DNA of 64,000 nt from Maridesulfovibrio hydrothermalis AM13 = DSM 14728 (GCF_000331025.1 NC_020055.1:1043870-1107869), one strand, 5' to 3'; numbered from the stretch's first letter, positions 8,435-16,497 are shown. Translations and numbers: made by a program. The notes: generated by a model not told the origin, from the sequence alone.

Positions 8435-10048
8435 TTACCGGACATAGACCTTGATCTTATCACCGGGGCGGATAATACTTTTAGAGTTCAGCCTGTTCCA
8501 CTTCATAAGTGAAGACACTCTTACGCCGAAACGTCTGGCAATTTTAGAAAGGTTGTCACCGCGTCTGACACGGTAGTTGACGGTCTGCTGCTTGATATTC
8601 TCCGCTTTGGCAATTGACTTTGCAGATCTGCGTGCAGAGTTATCAGGAATATACAGTTTTTGACCGATTTTAAGTCTGGAGGAATACATACCGTTAGCGC
8701 GTTTAAGTGTTCTCACGCTGACTTTATAACGGCTGGCGATATCCCAGAGGGTGTCACCTTTGCGTACCCGATAATTTGCTCTGCTGCGCGCAGTGCGGCG
8801 GGTTTTGCTTGTTTTTGATGTGTAAACGGCAGTCTTGGAACCTTTACCCGGGATCATGATGTACTGACCGGGTTTGATAAGGTTGGACTTTCTATTATTG
8901 ACGGATTTGAGAACGGCAATAGGAACAGCGTAGCGATTTGCTATGCGATACCATGAATCACCTTTACGAATTTTGTAGCGTTTATATCCTGCAAAAGGGC
9001 GTGAGCTGGGTGATTCAAGATAATCAGCCGCATTGGCCATGACTCTTTCAGGCAGATAGGCATTGATAGTTCCATCAGGAGGGCTGACCTGTCTGCGGAA
9101 ATGAGGGTTAAGCTTGTTAAACTCACTCCATTTCAGACCGCACGCCTTTGCCAGAGCAAGTAAATCTGTTCCGCCGGGAACTTTTACGGTCTCAACCTGA
9201 ATACCGTTGTTCCAATCTATTTTATCAAAACCCAGTTCTTCAAGGTTTTTAAAAATTTTAGATATGGCTATGAACTTCGGTACATAATTTTTAGTCTCGG
9301 CCCTGAGTCTGTAACGTCTGCTGAGTTTATAATTATTTTTAGTCAGGTCAAAAAAGTTATCACAGCCGGTTTTTTTAAGCGCACGACCGATCTTACCTTC
9401 ACCTGCATTGTAAGCAGCCAGAGCGAGATGCCAGTCACCGAACATGTTATGTAGAACTTTCAGATAAGCAACTGCTGCATGAGTTGACTTAAAAGGATCT
9501 CTGCGTTCATCAACCCACCAGTCCACCCGCAAACCGAACTTGCGACCGGTATAAGGCATGAACTGCCACATTCCCCCCGCTCCGACGCGGGAATAAGCCC
9601 ATGCGTTATATCCGCTTTCTGCAAAAGGAAGCATGGCCAGATCTTCAGGAATATCATTATCCTTTAAAACCTGACGAACGTAGGGAAGAAATGGCTCAGA
9701 ACGTTTCAACCAGCGGGTAAAAGTTTTACGCGCTTTATGTGTAAAGAATCCAAAGTACTGTTGAACTTCTTTAGTGTCATGTTCATCAAGGTTGAAGTAA
9801 ATTCCAGAGCTTGAATAAAGAACTTTTTCTTCTTCAGGTGTAAGTTCACCGGAATCCTGCGGAGCAGCTTCAAGCTCAGGGTCAAGAGGTTCAACGCCGG
9901 AATCAGCAACCTCAACATCAAGAACTTCTTCAACCTGAACCGTAGGCTCGGAAATCTCTTTTTCCGCAACAGGTGCAGTCTTGGCAGCACAACCTGCAAA
10001 AAGTGAAACAATAGCCAGAAGTGCAATTAAACGGAGCGAATTCAGCAT
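8435..10048 (-). CDS. mltD: MltD-like lytic transglycosylase lipoprotein with three LysM domains
   Basis: 537 aa. The ATG at 10048 is preferred over an in-frame ATG 16 codons upstream because AAGGGG lies 7 bases before it and a lipoprotein signal follows at once, with lipobox LFAGC (C20). After an acidic Pro/Glu-rich linker (about 21-75) comes a goose-type SLT domain (about 95-260) with the catalytic glutamate in LPFAESGYN (E144) and WQFMPYTGRKFGL. Three LysM peptidoglycan-binding repeats follow, about 355-400, 425-470 and 495-537, each with YRVRKGDTLWDIA-like cores. The enzyme should cleave glycan strands of peptidoglycan non-hydrolytically from the periplasmic side of a membrane. It is transcribed alone with its own terminator. 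Confidence 0.92.
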   Translation of the reverse strand: MLNSLRLIALLAIVSLFAGCAAKTAPVAEKEISEPTVQVEEVLDVEVADSGVEPLDPELEAAPQDSGELTPEEEKVLYSSSGIYFNLDEHDTKEVQQYFGFFTHKARKTFTRWLKRSEPFLPYVRQVLKDNDIPEDLAMLPFAESGYNAWAYSRVGAGGMWQFMPYTGRKFGLRVDWWVDERRDPFKSTHAAVAYLKVLHNMFGDWHLALAAYNAGEGKIGRALKKTGCDNFFDLTKNNYKLSRRYRLRAETKNYVPKFIAISKIFKNLEELGFDKIDWNNGIQVETVKVPGGTDLLALAKACGLKWSEFNKLNPHFRRQVSPPDGTINAYLPERVMANAADYLESPSSRPFAGYKRYKIRKGDSWYRIANRYAVPIAVLKSVNNRKSNLIKPGQYIMIPGKGSKTAVYTSKTSKTRRTARSRANYRVRKGDTLWDIASRYKVSVRTLKRANGMYSSRLKIGQKLYIPDNSARRSAKSIAKAENIKQQTVNYRVRRGDNLSKIARRFGVRVSSLMKWNRLNSKSIIRPGDKIKVYVR

Positions 10049-10486
10049 CTTCGACCCCTTGTCTTTTTTGACAGTAGTCATATTTATTTTATCCATAGAA
10101 TATCTAGAAAAAGTATAGATTTTAGATGTTTATCCATCTAAAAAAGCACACAACAATTTAGAAATAAAGAGTTTTTGGTGTTATTGATTAAGAGATTCAA
10201 ACTTATGTAGAGCTATCCTAAAGAGCGAGGGTTTGCAATAGTAAAACAAAAGGAATAGGTTGCCGGAAACGACTGCGCCACAAGGGTTTTACCTCTTCTG
10301 CTGCAACGGAAGCCGGTACAATTCGCCCCTGTGAAAAACACAGGCAATCGTAACAATGCTTTTTAATTAACCAATTCCAGCAGACATAAAATTTTATTTC
10401 CGGCTTGCAGCTGTATGCTGATAATATTTTATAGAACGGTCTGAGCCGGGAACTTTCTTCTATTTTTTAATCACAAGGTAATTTTA
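10049..10486. other. 438-base divergent intergenic region, mltD-like gene to rRNA methyltransferase gene
   Basis: No credible protein gene. The half next to the transglycosylase is AT-rich and should hold its promoter. The half next to the methyltransferase (about 10250-10390) is more structured and contains cobalamin-riboswitch-like blocks, listed separately. Confidence 0.6.
10254..10390 (+). promoter_or_regulatory. Possible cobalamin-riboswitch-like element, maybe degenerate
   Basis: Several blocks in cobalamin-aptamer order are visible: AATAGGTTGCC at 10254-10264; GCAACGGAAGCCGGT at 10303-10317, whose GCAAC can pair with GGTTGC to form the P2-like arm; CCCTGTGA...CACAGG hairpin at 10327-10344; and CCAGCAGACAT at 10377-10387, which matches the B12-box core CCAGGAGACCT at 9 of 11 bases. 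The expected AATCC and later GCCACTG-type elements are altered or missing. It is shorter than a typical element of about 200 bases. The gene downstream encodes an rRNA methyltransferase, not a cobalamin gene. It may be a decayed riboswitch or chance similarity. Confidence 0.35.
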
Positions 10487-11242
10487 ATGAAAAGACACCC
10501 CAAAGATGACGAGAACACAATCATAGCGGGCCGTAATCCCGTTCAGGAAATGCTTTTAGACTCTCCCGAAAAGATTGACCTGCTTTACCTGCAAAAAGGT
10601 CGTCAGGATAAAAATTTCGAGCGGACTATCCAGAGATGCAAGAAATTCGGCATAAAATATAAAATCGCTGACAAAACTGAACTCGGCCGCATTTTCTCCG
10701 GCAACCATCAAGGCGTAATCGCCAGAGTAGCCGGGCTTTCATACACCGATTTCGATGATATACTTGAAAGCATAACTCAGGCCCCACTGCCTCTGCTGCT
10801 TGTTCTTGATCAGGTGCAAGACCCCGGCAACATCGGCGTTCTGGCCCGCTCGCTCTACGCTCTCGGAGGTGCTGGAATCGTGACAGCCCGTCACGGCGGA
10901 GCATTCCTCGGACCGGCTTCGGTAAAAGCAAGTGCGGGGGCGCTGACCCGTCTGCCGGTTGCCCGTGTAGCAAATATTGCGCAATCGCTGGACAAGGCAC
11001 TCGATCTGGGCATCAATGTATACGGAGCGGGCTTGGCTGAAGATTCTTTTTCAGCATATACAGCTGAACTATCCGGACCTGCTATTCTGGTCCTTGGAAA
11101 TGAAGAAAAAGGAATCCGTTTCAACGTGGAAAAACGGTGTCAAAACCTTATTCATATCCCGTTCCGCCGTAAATTTGACTCCCTGAACGTGGCTCAGGCC
11201 GGAGCAATGCTCATCAGCGAATTCTCAAGAAGACTTTCTTAA
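10487..11242 (+). CDS. rlmB: TrmH/SpoU-family 23S rRNA 2'-O-ribose methyltransferase (RlmB-like)
   Basis: 251 aa, the size of RlmB. An N-terminal substrate-binding domain (about 10-80: IIAGRNPVQEML, NHQGVIARV) precedes the knotted SPOUT domain, with motif 1 LDQVQDPGNIGVLARS near residue 108, motif 2 VLGNEEKGIR and motif 3 SLNVAQAGAMLISE near the C-terminus. The enzyme uses S-adenosylmethionine; RlmB modifies a guanosine in the 23S peptidyl-transferase loop, but close paralogues act on tRNA or other rRNA sites, so the exact target is less sure than the family. Start: ATG with AAGGT ten bases upstream. It has an unusually long leader and converges on fliQ across a shared terminator. Confidence 0.88.
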   Translation: MKRHPKDDENTIIAGRNPVQEMLLDSPEKIDLLYLQKGRQDKNFERTIQRCKKFGIKYKIADKTELGRIFSGNHQGVIARVAGLSYTDFDDILESITQAPLPLLLVLDQVQDPGNIGVLARSLYALGGAGIVTARHGGAFLGPASVKASAGALTRLPVARVANIAQSLDKALDLGINVYGAGLAEDSFSAYTAELSGPAILVLGNEEKGIRFNVEKRCQNLIHIPFRRKFDSLNVAQAGAMLISEFSRRLS

Positions 11243-11264
11243 CAACCGCCGATATATCAATAAA

Positions 11265-11300
11265 AAAACACCCTGAAGATATCTATTCTTCAGGGTGTTT
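11265..11300. terminator. Bidirectional terminator between rlmB-like gene and fliQ
   Basis: A perfect stem AAACACCCTGAAG / CTTCAGGGTGTTT with a short loop. Leftward it runs into a tract of seven T residues, making it a strong end for the motA-fliQ operon. Rightward it has TTTT and can end the methyltransferase transcript. Confidence 0.85.
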
Positions 11301-11327
11301 TAGTTCTGGAAAAAATCTGGAGATTTT

Positions 11328-11597
11328 CTATTTTATATAGTTCGGCAAGTTCAAAAAAATATTGCGTGTAAAATCAATCATTTTTTCCATAATCCACGGA
11401 AAAGCAAAAAGCAGCGCAATAAACATGGAAACAATCTTCGGAACAAAGGTCAGGGTCATCTCCTGAATCTGCGTTGCGGCCTGAATAACAGATACAAAAA
11501 TACCGACAACCAAACCTACAAGAAGCATAGGCAAGGCCAGAGTCAAAGCCAGCTCGATAGACTGCTTAGCAAATCCGATAACAAATTCAGGAGTCAT
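11328..11597 (-). CDS. fliQ: Flagellar type III export gate protein FliQ
   Basis: 89 aa, exactly the family size, with two membrane helices (about 15-38 and 50-75) joined by the conserved VSVIQAATQIQEMTLTFVPK. FliQ forms part of the FliPQR export gate in the cytoplasmic membrane through which flagellar rod, hook and filament subunits pass. GGAGG lies just before the ATG. It is the last gene of the motA-to-fliQ block, 25 bases after fliP, and a strong terminator follows. fliR, flhB and flhA, its usual partners, are not in the window. Confidence 0.97.
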   Translation of the reverse strand: MTPEFVIGFAKQSIELALTLALPMLLVGLVVGIFVSVIQAATQIQEMTLTFVPKIVSMFIALLFAFPWIMEKMIDFTRNIFLNLPNYIK

Positions 11598-11622
11598 TGA
11601 TGCCTCCGGCGGCCCTTTGCGG

Positions 11623-12408
11623 TCACATAAAAGTGTTAACGATGGAACCTGTAATCAGCGTCCAGCCGTCAACCATGATAAAAAGCAATATTTTAAACGG
11701 CAGTGATACCATCGCAGGCGGCAGCATCATCATACCCATAGCCAGCAAAATACTGGCAATAACCATATCAAGAATCAGAAACGGAATATAGATAAGAAAT
11801 CCAATGGTGAATCCGGTTTTAAGTTCACTGATAGTATAAGCTGCAATAAGAAGAAGAGTGCTCACATCTTCTTTAGTTTCAGGCCGCTTATCACCGGTAA
11901 TGGAATAAAAAATTGACAGATCCTTCTCACGTGTATGCTTGAACATAAATTTCCGGATAGGAATCTGTGCTCTGTCGAGCGCGTCTTTGAAATTTATCTC
12001 TTCGTTAAGATAAGGTTGCAGAGCAGTGTCATTGACGGCTTTTCCTGTCGGCATCATGATGACCACGGTCATAAAGATGGCAAGAGAGGCAAGAATCTGG
12101 TTGGGCGGCATCTGCTGTGTGCCCATTGCCTGACGCAGAAAATGGAAAATAATAATAATTCTGGTGAACGATGTCATGGTCAAAAGTATGGACGGAGCCA
12201 TACCCAGAACAGTGAGCAGAAATAGAATTTCCAGCATCTTGGCGACCTGTTCAGGTTCATCCTGCCCTGCGGCAAGATTCAACGTGAGGGTCGGTATGGT
12301 CTGATCCTGAGCAAATACAATCGCCGGGAATACCAGCAGCAGAATTGCGCTAAGACTCAGAAGAGCCGGAATTTTCCTTTTTAAGGTATCCGGCAAAGTC
12401 GCTTTCAT
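11623..12408 (-). CDS. fliP: Flagellar type III export gate protein FliP
   Basis: 261 aa from the chosen ATG at 12408, which has AAGGG 10 bases upstream. ATGs at 12417 and 12426 in the same frame are possible, so the exact start is open. The N-terminus is a cleavable signal-like segment ending around VFA. FliP hallmarks follow: LTVLGMAPSILLTMTSFTRIIIIFHFLRQAMGTQQMPPNQIL, here listed as a continuous conserved zone near residues 70-110 (TSFTRI and GTQQ are key), and DMVIASILLAMGMMMLPP near 205-222. It forms the core ring of the export gate with FliQ and FliR. The start overlaps the end of fliO by about 59 bases. Confidence 0.95.
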   Translation of the reverse strand: MKATLPDTLKRKIPALLSLSAILLLVFPAIVFAQDQTIPTLTLNLAAGQDEPEQVAKMLEILFLLTVLGMAPSILLTMTSFTRIIIIFHFLRQAMGTQQMPPNQILASLAIFMTVVIMMPTGKAVNDTALQPYLNEEINFKDALDRAQIPIRKFMFKHTREKDLSIFYSITGDKRPETKEDVSTLLLIAAYTISELKTGFTIGFLIYIPFLILDMVIASILLAMGMMMLPPAMVSLPFKILLFIMVDGWTLITGSIVNTFM

Positions 12409-12715
12409 TCTTTGCATGCCCTTCATCCCTTGCGTGGAGCAGAGTAATTTTATCCTGTGTAACACCGAGCACCATTTCGCAGTCACGATATTTGATTACC
12501 GTAACATTTTGACGCTGTCCGAGCGGCAAACGCTCAACAATCTGCAAATTTCCTCTTCTTGCGCCCGCAAAGGAGGAGCCGAAATTAAAACGGCGCAGAA
12601 CATAATAGGCAAGCAGAAGCATTGCCAAAATAAAAAAGAGCGCCCCTGACATCTTAAGCAGAGACCCCACCCCGGCATCAGGAACCATAGGAGCCAGAGC
12701 CGTTGCGTTAGGCAA
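12350..12715 (-). CDS. fliO: Flagellar biosynthesis protein FliO
   Basis: 121 aa with a single membrane helix (about residues 20-40, MSGALFFILAMLLLAYYVLRR) and a cytoplasmic tail with IVERLPLGQRQNVTVIKYRD and MVLGVTQDKITLLH, the pattern of FliO. FliO helps assemble the FliP ring of the export gate. The start given is a TTG at 12715, overlapping the end of fliN by 8 bases; the first ATG in frame is nine codons later (12688) and neither has a strong ribosome site, so the start is uncertain. It lies between fliN and fliP, as expected for this operon. FliO is poorly conserved, but position and topology agree. Confidence 0.88.
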   Translation of the reverse strand: MPNATALAPMVPDAGVGSLLKMSGALFFILAMLLLAYYVLRRFNFGSSFAGARRGNLQIVERLPLGQRQNVTVIKYRDCEMVLGVTQDKITLLHARDEGHAKNESDFAGYLKKENSGSSES

Positions 12716-13400
12716 GATGCTTCACCCGTTCGATCGGACTGATGATATCAGTAAGTCTTATCCCGAATTTTTCATTAATAACAACAGCTTCCCCGCGAGC
12801 GACAAGCTTGCCGTTAACATAAATTTCGAGAGGCTCGCCTGCCAGCTTGGAAAGTTCCACTACGGAACCGGTCCCTAGCTGCAAAAGTTCGTTAATAAGC
12901 ATTTTTGAACGGCCAAGCTCTGCTGAAACATCAAGCGGGATATCCAGAATAAAATCGAGATCCCGTCTGGAACCATCATGGCGTGGATTTTTGGCCTCGC
13001 TGGTGAGATCCTTGAAGTCAACATCTCTGGTCTGAGTACGCAGAAATTCCTGCTCTTTTTCTTTCCGGATATCATCTCCGGTATCTTCGGCAAGGGCTGC
13101 CGCCCATTCGTCAGCAAGACCCTCATCGCCTCCACCGCCGCTGCCTGCGCCGGCATCACCGGGTTCATCATCCTGCTCACCCAGAGCTGCTGCCCATTCA
13201 TCGGCGAGGGCATCATCGTCTCCGCCGCCTCCGCCACCGTCAGTGTCTTCAGCAAGGGCTGCCGCCCACTCATCAGCTAAAGCCTCATCATTACCGTCGC
13301 CGGGATCACCACCAAGAGGGTCACCGCCGTCAGAATCATCTGTCAGGGCATCAGCCCACTCCTGTGCGAGTTTATCCTGATCCTGATCATCAGACATCAT
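12708..13400 (-). CDS. fliN: Flagellar motor switch protein FliN with four-fold repeated N-terminal motif
   Basis: 230 aa, much longer than the usual 100-140. The C-terminal part (about 145-225) is the SpoA/C-ring domain (DIPLDVSAELGRSKM, LLQLGTGSVVELSKLAGEP, GEAVVINEKFGIRLTDI). The first 115 residues are acidic and Gly-rich and contain four copies of L-A-(D/Q)-E-W-A-(A/D)-A-L at residues 11-19, 41-49, 65-73 and 95-103. A single such segment (LWAEAL type) occurs at the N-terminus of ordinary FliN. FliN forms the bottom of the C-ring, binds export components and contributes to CheY-P response, so the repeats may multiply a docking site (inference). AGGAGG lies nine bases before the first ATG. 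Confidence 0.95.
   Translation of the reverse strand: MMSDDQDQDKLAQEWADALTDDSDGGDPLGGDPGDGNDEALADEWAAALAEDTDGGGGGGDDDALADEWAAALGEQDDEPGDAGAGSGGGGDEGLADEWAAALAEDTGDDIRKEKEQEFLRTQTRDVDFKDLTSEAKNPRHDGSRRDLDFILDIPLDVSAELGRSKMLINELLQLGTGSVVELSKLAGEPLEIYVNGKLVARGEAVVINEKFGIRLTDIISPIERVKHLA
13092..13370 (-). repeat. Tandem-like repeats encoding the LADEWAAAL motif of FliN
   Basis: Four copies encode nearly the same nine residues: 13344-13370 (LAQEWADAL), 13254-13280, 13182-13208 and 13092-13118 (all LADEWAAAL). Spacers are 63, 45 and 63 bases and encode Asp/Gly-rich linkers of different length, so these are spaced motif repeats rather than a simple tandem array. Confidence 0.85.
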
Positions 13401-13508
13401 TGCAGCTTACCTCCTACTTAATTCAACTGGTTATCCCGGAAACGGCTGATAAAAAACCTTAAGTGCCATAAAATCGACATGTGCTTAAACTATTTTGCAA
13501 AAACCGTG

Positions 13509-14012
13509 CTACTGGATAACCATGTCCGTAAAATATACCTGTAAAACTTTAGAACCGCCCATAATCTGATTAAGACGGTCAACAATTTCTTTTTTAAGAA
13601 GAATCTTACTCTCCATACTGGAAAGATCCTGATAAGTCTTGCTGGAAAGCAGCAGAATAAGAGTATCTTTGACCATCGGCTCTTTTTTGGAAAGCTCTGC
13701 AACCGCTTCTTCGCTTATGACTTCAACATCAATCCCGAGCTTGAGATACCTGCGCCCCAGCGGATCAGCAAGGTTAACTACAAAGGTAGGCAAGGTAACA
13801 TTGAAACCGTCACCGGGTAACGGCGGAGCGTCAGGATCAACGGCTGCTTCTTCTGCCGCAGGAGCCTCAGCAGCATCTTCAGCCGGTGCTGCAAAAAACT
13901 TCTGATAAGCGAAAAAACCGCCTCCACCCAGAGCCAAAAGCAGCACCAGGAGAATTATCCACTTAAGAAGTCCACCTTTTTTTTTCGGCTCTTCGCCTTT
14001 TTCATCAGCCAT
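13509..14012 (-). CDS. fliL: Flagellar basal body-associated protein FliL
   Basis: 167 aa. A short charged N-terminus (EKGEEPKKKGG) precedes one membrane helix (about 16-36), then an Ala/Pro/Glu-rich linker and a periplasmic domain (about 65-167) with LPTFVVNLADPLGRRYLKLGIDVE, LILLLSSKTYQDLSS and a VLQVYFTDMVIQ ending, all typical of FliL. FliL surrounds or stabilises MotA/MotB stator units and supports torque. AGAGGG lies upstream of the ATG. It sits between the second motB gene and fliN, 35 bases from the former, as is usual where stator and switch genes are clustered. Confidence 0.93.
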   Translation of the reverse strand: MADEKGEEPKKKGGLLKWIILLVLLLALGGGGFFAYQKFFAAPAEDAAEAPAAEEAAVDPDAPPLPGDGFNVTLPTFVVNLADPLGRRYLKLGIDVEVISEEAVAELSKKEPMVKDTLILLLSSKTYQDLSSMESKILLKKEIVDRLNQIMGGSKVLQVYFTDMVIQ

Positions 14013-14047
14013 AATATTCAGCCCTCTTTAAGAGTTATGTTAAACAA

Positions 14048-14776
14048 TTAATACCCCCCCATATGGGGAGTTGTTTTAATCAAAATTTCAACCCGTCTGT
14101 TCTGATCCCTGCCTTCCGGTGTGGTATTGCTGTACATCGGGTAAGTGGGACCATAAGCCGAAACAGTAAGACGCGTGTTGCTGATTCCCTGCTCAACAAA
14201 AAAAGTAAGCACCGCCATAGCCCTATCTCCAGAAAGCTTAAAATTGGAAGGACTCATGCCGCCGACATTATCTGTATAACCGGCAATATTAATATTCGCC
14301 GTTCCCAGATAATCAAGTACAGGAACAAACTGGTAGAGCAGCATTTTAGCACTATCGTCAAGCTCGGACTTTCCCAAAGGAAACATTAGCTTGTCTGTAA
14401 GCACAAGGGCAACCCCTTCCGGCTTAGCAAGAACTTTTAAGTTCTCATTCAAAGTTGCCCGGTCCATGTCCGGTGGAAGTACATCATCCGGAAAAAGCAG
14501 ATCTTTAATTTTATTCTGTTTTTCAAGTACTTCCCACGGTCTTTCAAGGAATTGGCTGACCAAGGCAACCTTTGCGGTAACTCTGCCCGCCCCGCGTTTA
14601 TCTAGAAATCCAAGCTCAGCAGGCATAATGGTAACCCGCGTAATAAAACTGTGGTCCATTGAAGCCATACTCAGTAACAGCACAAAAAAAGTCAAAAGCA
14701 GGGTAACCAGATCCGAAAATGTGACCAGCCACGCTCCTCCCGGCTCCGGCGGTTTTTTAAACTTAGCACGTCCCAT
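14048..14776 (-). CDS. MotB-like stator protein, second copy (OmpA/MotB domain)
   Basis: 242 aa from the ATG at 14776; a TTG two codons upstream is a possible alternative. One N-terminal membrane helix has LVTFSDLVTLLLTFFVLLLS, with an aspartate (D22) in the position that carries protons or sodium ions in MotB. The C-terminal half (about 110-240) is an OmpA-like peptidoglycan-binding domain: IAGYTDNVGG, LSGDRAMAVL, YGPTYPMYSNTTPEGRDQNRRVEILI. It begins 9 bases after the first motB gene stops. It could form a heteromeric stator with MotA, a second stator, or an accessory OmpA protein. Because the ion-binding Asp is kept, a stator role is favoured. Confidence 0.88.
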   Translation of the reverse strand: MGRAKFKKPPEPGGAWLVTFSDLVTLLLTFFVLLLSMASMDHSFITRVTIMPAELGFLDKRGAGRVTAKVALVSQFLERPWEVLEKQNKIKDLLFPDDVLPPDMDRATLNENLKVLAKPEGVALVLTDKLMFPLGKSELDDSAKMLLYQFVPVLDYLGTANINIAGYTDNVGGMSPSNFKLSGDRAMAVLTFFVEQGISNTRLTVSAYGPTYPMYSNTTPEGRDQNRRVEILIKTTPHMGGY

Positions 14777-14785
14777 AATCAACCA

Positions 14786-15619
14786 TCACTGACCTTTCGG
14801 TCCCGGCTCAAGCGAACCGTCAATGGGGAATACAAAGTCATCAAATTTAAAGGGTTTATCCTTTACAACAGGAGGCTTATATTCCTTTATTTCCCGCGCT
14901 ACCGCCGCACTTCTTTTATCAAGAACCAAATCAACCCTGCGGTTCATTTTGCGGCCTTCCGGATTAAGGTTTGAATGGCGGGGACGAAATTTTCCAAAAG
15001 CCTCAAGCTTGAGCATCTCTGGATTCATACCACTTCTCACAAGATAATTATAGACGGCAAGCGACCTGCTCAAAGAAATTTTCCAAGAAATATCCGGAGT
15101 AAGATCCTTATCTTCGACCCGGTAATCTTCGCCCAGCTCATCACGCAGAATCGAAGTATGTCCGGCAACAAGAACCGGATTTTCTACTCTTTTAAGCACA
15201 GGCAGTACAGTATCAAGTATCTTGCTGCCTTCAATGGAGATATTGGTGCTGTCAGGTGTAAAAAGAACATCAGCCCCGATAGACAAAATCTGCACGAACC
15301 GATTTGACTCAAAACGTAAATCTTCTTCAGCAAACTCCCAGAGCAAAGGCTTGATAGGTTCAAGGTCACCCTCAATTTCCATTGGCCCCACTGCAACCGT
15401 TCTACGGGAGTCGCCCTGAGAAAGAACATCAAACCCCTGCGATCCAAAACCGAAAGTACCGATAATAGACCCCAGAACAACCAGCTTGCGCCGTTCATCC
15501 ACAACCGACATACTCACCAAAAGTACAAAAAAGGTAAGCATGAGGGTCATCAGGTCACTGAAAGTAATCAGCCATCCCGGCTGTCCTTTCGGAATTTTCG
15601 GCTTTTTCGCTCTAGCCAT
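14786..15619 (-). CDS. motB: Flagellar stator protein MotB
   Basis: 277 aa. After a basic N-terminus (MARAKKPKIPKGQ) comes a single membrane helix, WLITFSDLMTLMLTFFVLL, with the ion-binding D22 expected of MotB. The periplasmic OmpA-like domain (about 130-245) has VAGHTSILRDE, a long loop, SLSRSLAVYNYLVRSGM and NPEGRKMNRRVDLVL. The loop between the first strand and helix is larger than usual. It anchors MotA to peptidoglycan and conducts ions that drive rotation. It starts 32 bases after motA stops, with a G-rich ribosome site, and is followed by a second MotB-like gene. The N-terminal patterns of both proteins are nearly the same. Confidence 0.93.
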   Translation of the reverse strand: MARAKKPKIPKGQPGWLITFSDLMTLMLTFFVLLVSMSVVDERRKLVVLGSIIGTFGFGSQGFDVLSQGDSRRTVAVGPMEIEGDLEPIKPLLWEFAEEDLRFESNRFVQILSIGADVLFTPDSTNISIEGSKILDTVLPVLKRVENPVLVAGHTSILRDELGEDYRVEDKDLTPDISWKISLSRSLAVYNYLVRSGMNPEMLKLEAFGKFRPRHSNLNPEGRKMNRRVDLVLDKRSAAVAREIKEYKPPVVKDKPFKFDDFVFPIDGSLEPGPKGQ

Positions 15620-15651
15620 GCAGCCCCCCTGAAGACTGCCTGCCCCGCAAA

Positions 15652-16413
15652 CTAGTCAGTAATTCTGCGGATTTTAGGCGGTAAAAAGCTGTTAAGCTTC
15701 TCTTCAATAATTTTAGGGTTTTCGCCCTTGGATATAGAAATAATACCTTCCATTACCATTTCACGCAGCAGGACTTCCTCCTTACTGCGTGTTTTCAGCT
15801 TACCGGACATGGGAGTAAAAACGAGGTTTGCCAGAATCGCGCCATAGAGTGTAGTCAAAAGCGCAACAGCCATAGCAGGCCCGATGGTACTAGGGTCACT
15901 CATAGTCTGAAGCATCTGCACCAGACCGATAACTGTACCGATCATGCCCATTGCAGGAGCAAACTCAGCAAAAATTTTGAGTATTTCTGCGCCTATTTCA
16001 TGCCTGTTTTCAAGATACTGAATTTCAGTTTCCAGAATTTCCTGAATAACCTGCGGCTCCAGACCGTCAACCGTGAGCTGCAATCCTTTACGCAGGAAGT
16101 CATCGTCAATGGATTTAAGAGCCGGTTCAAGGGAAAGGATACCTTCGCGGCGGGCGCGGTTGGCAAAATCCATAAACTTATCGATAATATCGGAAGGGGA
16201 TTCAAGGCTGGAAAAAAAAGTCTTCTTAATAACTCCGACAACACCCACAACATGGCCCATAGGATAGTTAACAAGAGAAGCCCCGATGGTTCCCCCTACA
16301 ACGATAAGCAACGAGGGGACAGAAATAAAAATACCAAGCGGGCTTCCGACCAGAATAGCCGAAAGCACAAGTCCGAATGAAAGAACGATACCTATAATTG
16401 TACCCAGATCCAT
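15652..16413 (-). CDS. motA: Flagellar stator protein MotA
   Basis: 253 aa with four membrane helices (about 3-22, 30-50, 145-168 and 178-200). Signatures include GSPLGIFISVPSLLIVVGGTIGASLVNYP here as the first helix pair, then FAEFAPAMGMIGTVIGLVQML and MAVALLTTLYGAILANLVFTP, which are the strongly conserved third and fourth helix segments of MotA. Charged residues of the cytoplasmic loop that contact FliG are present (EGILSLEPAL region). It forms the ring around MotB and generates torque. It is the first gene of the leftward motor/export operon. GGCGGA precedes the ATG. The length and helix layout are those of the short MotA/PomA type. Confidence 0.95.
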   Translation of the reverse strand: MDLGTIIGIVLSFGLVLSAILVGSPLGIFISVPSLLIVVGGTIGASLVNYPMGHVVGVVGVIKKTFFSSLESPSDIIDKFMDFANRARREGILSLEPALKSIDDDFLRKGLQLTVDGLEPQVIQEILETEIQYLENRHEIGAEILKIFAEFAPAMGMIGTVIGLVQMLQTMSDPSTIGPAMAVALLTTLYGAILANLVFTPMSGKLKTRSKEEVLLREMVMEGIISISKGENPKIIEEKLNSFLPPKIRRITD

Positions 16414-16497
16414 GCAATCCGCCTGTGGGTAATTTATGAGACCGGATTTAGTCCGGCCTCAAATTGCTTACAAAAAAAATCCACCGGAACTGCCATA

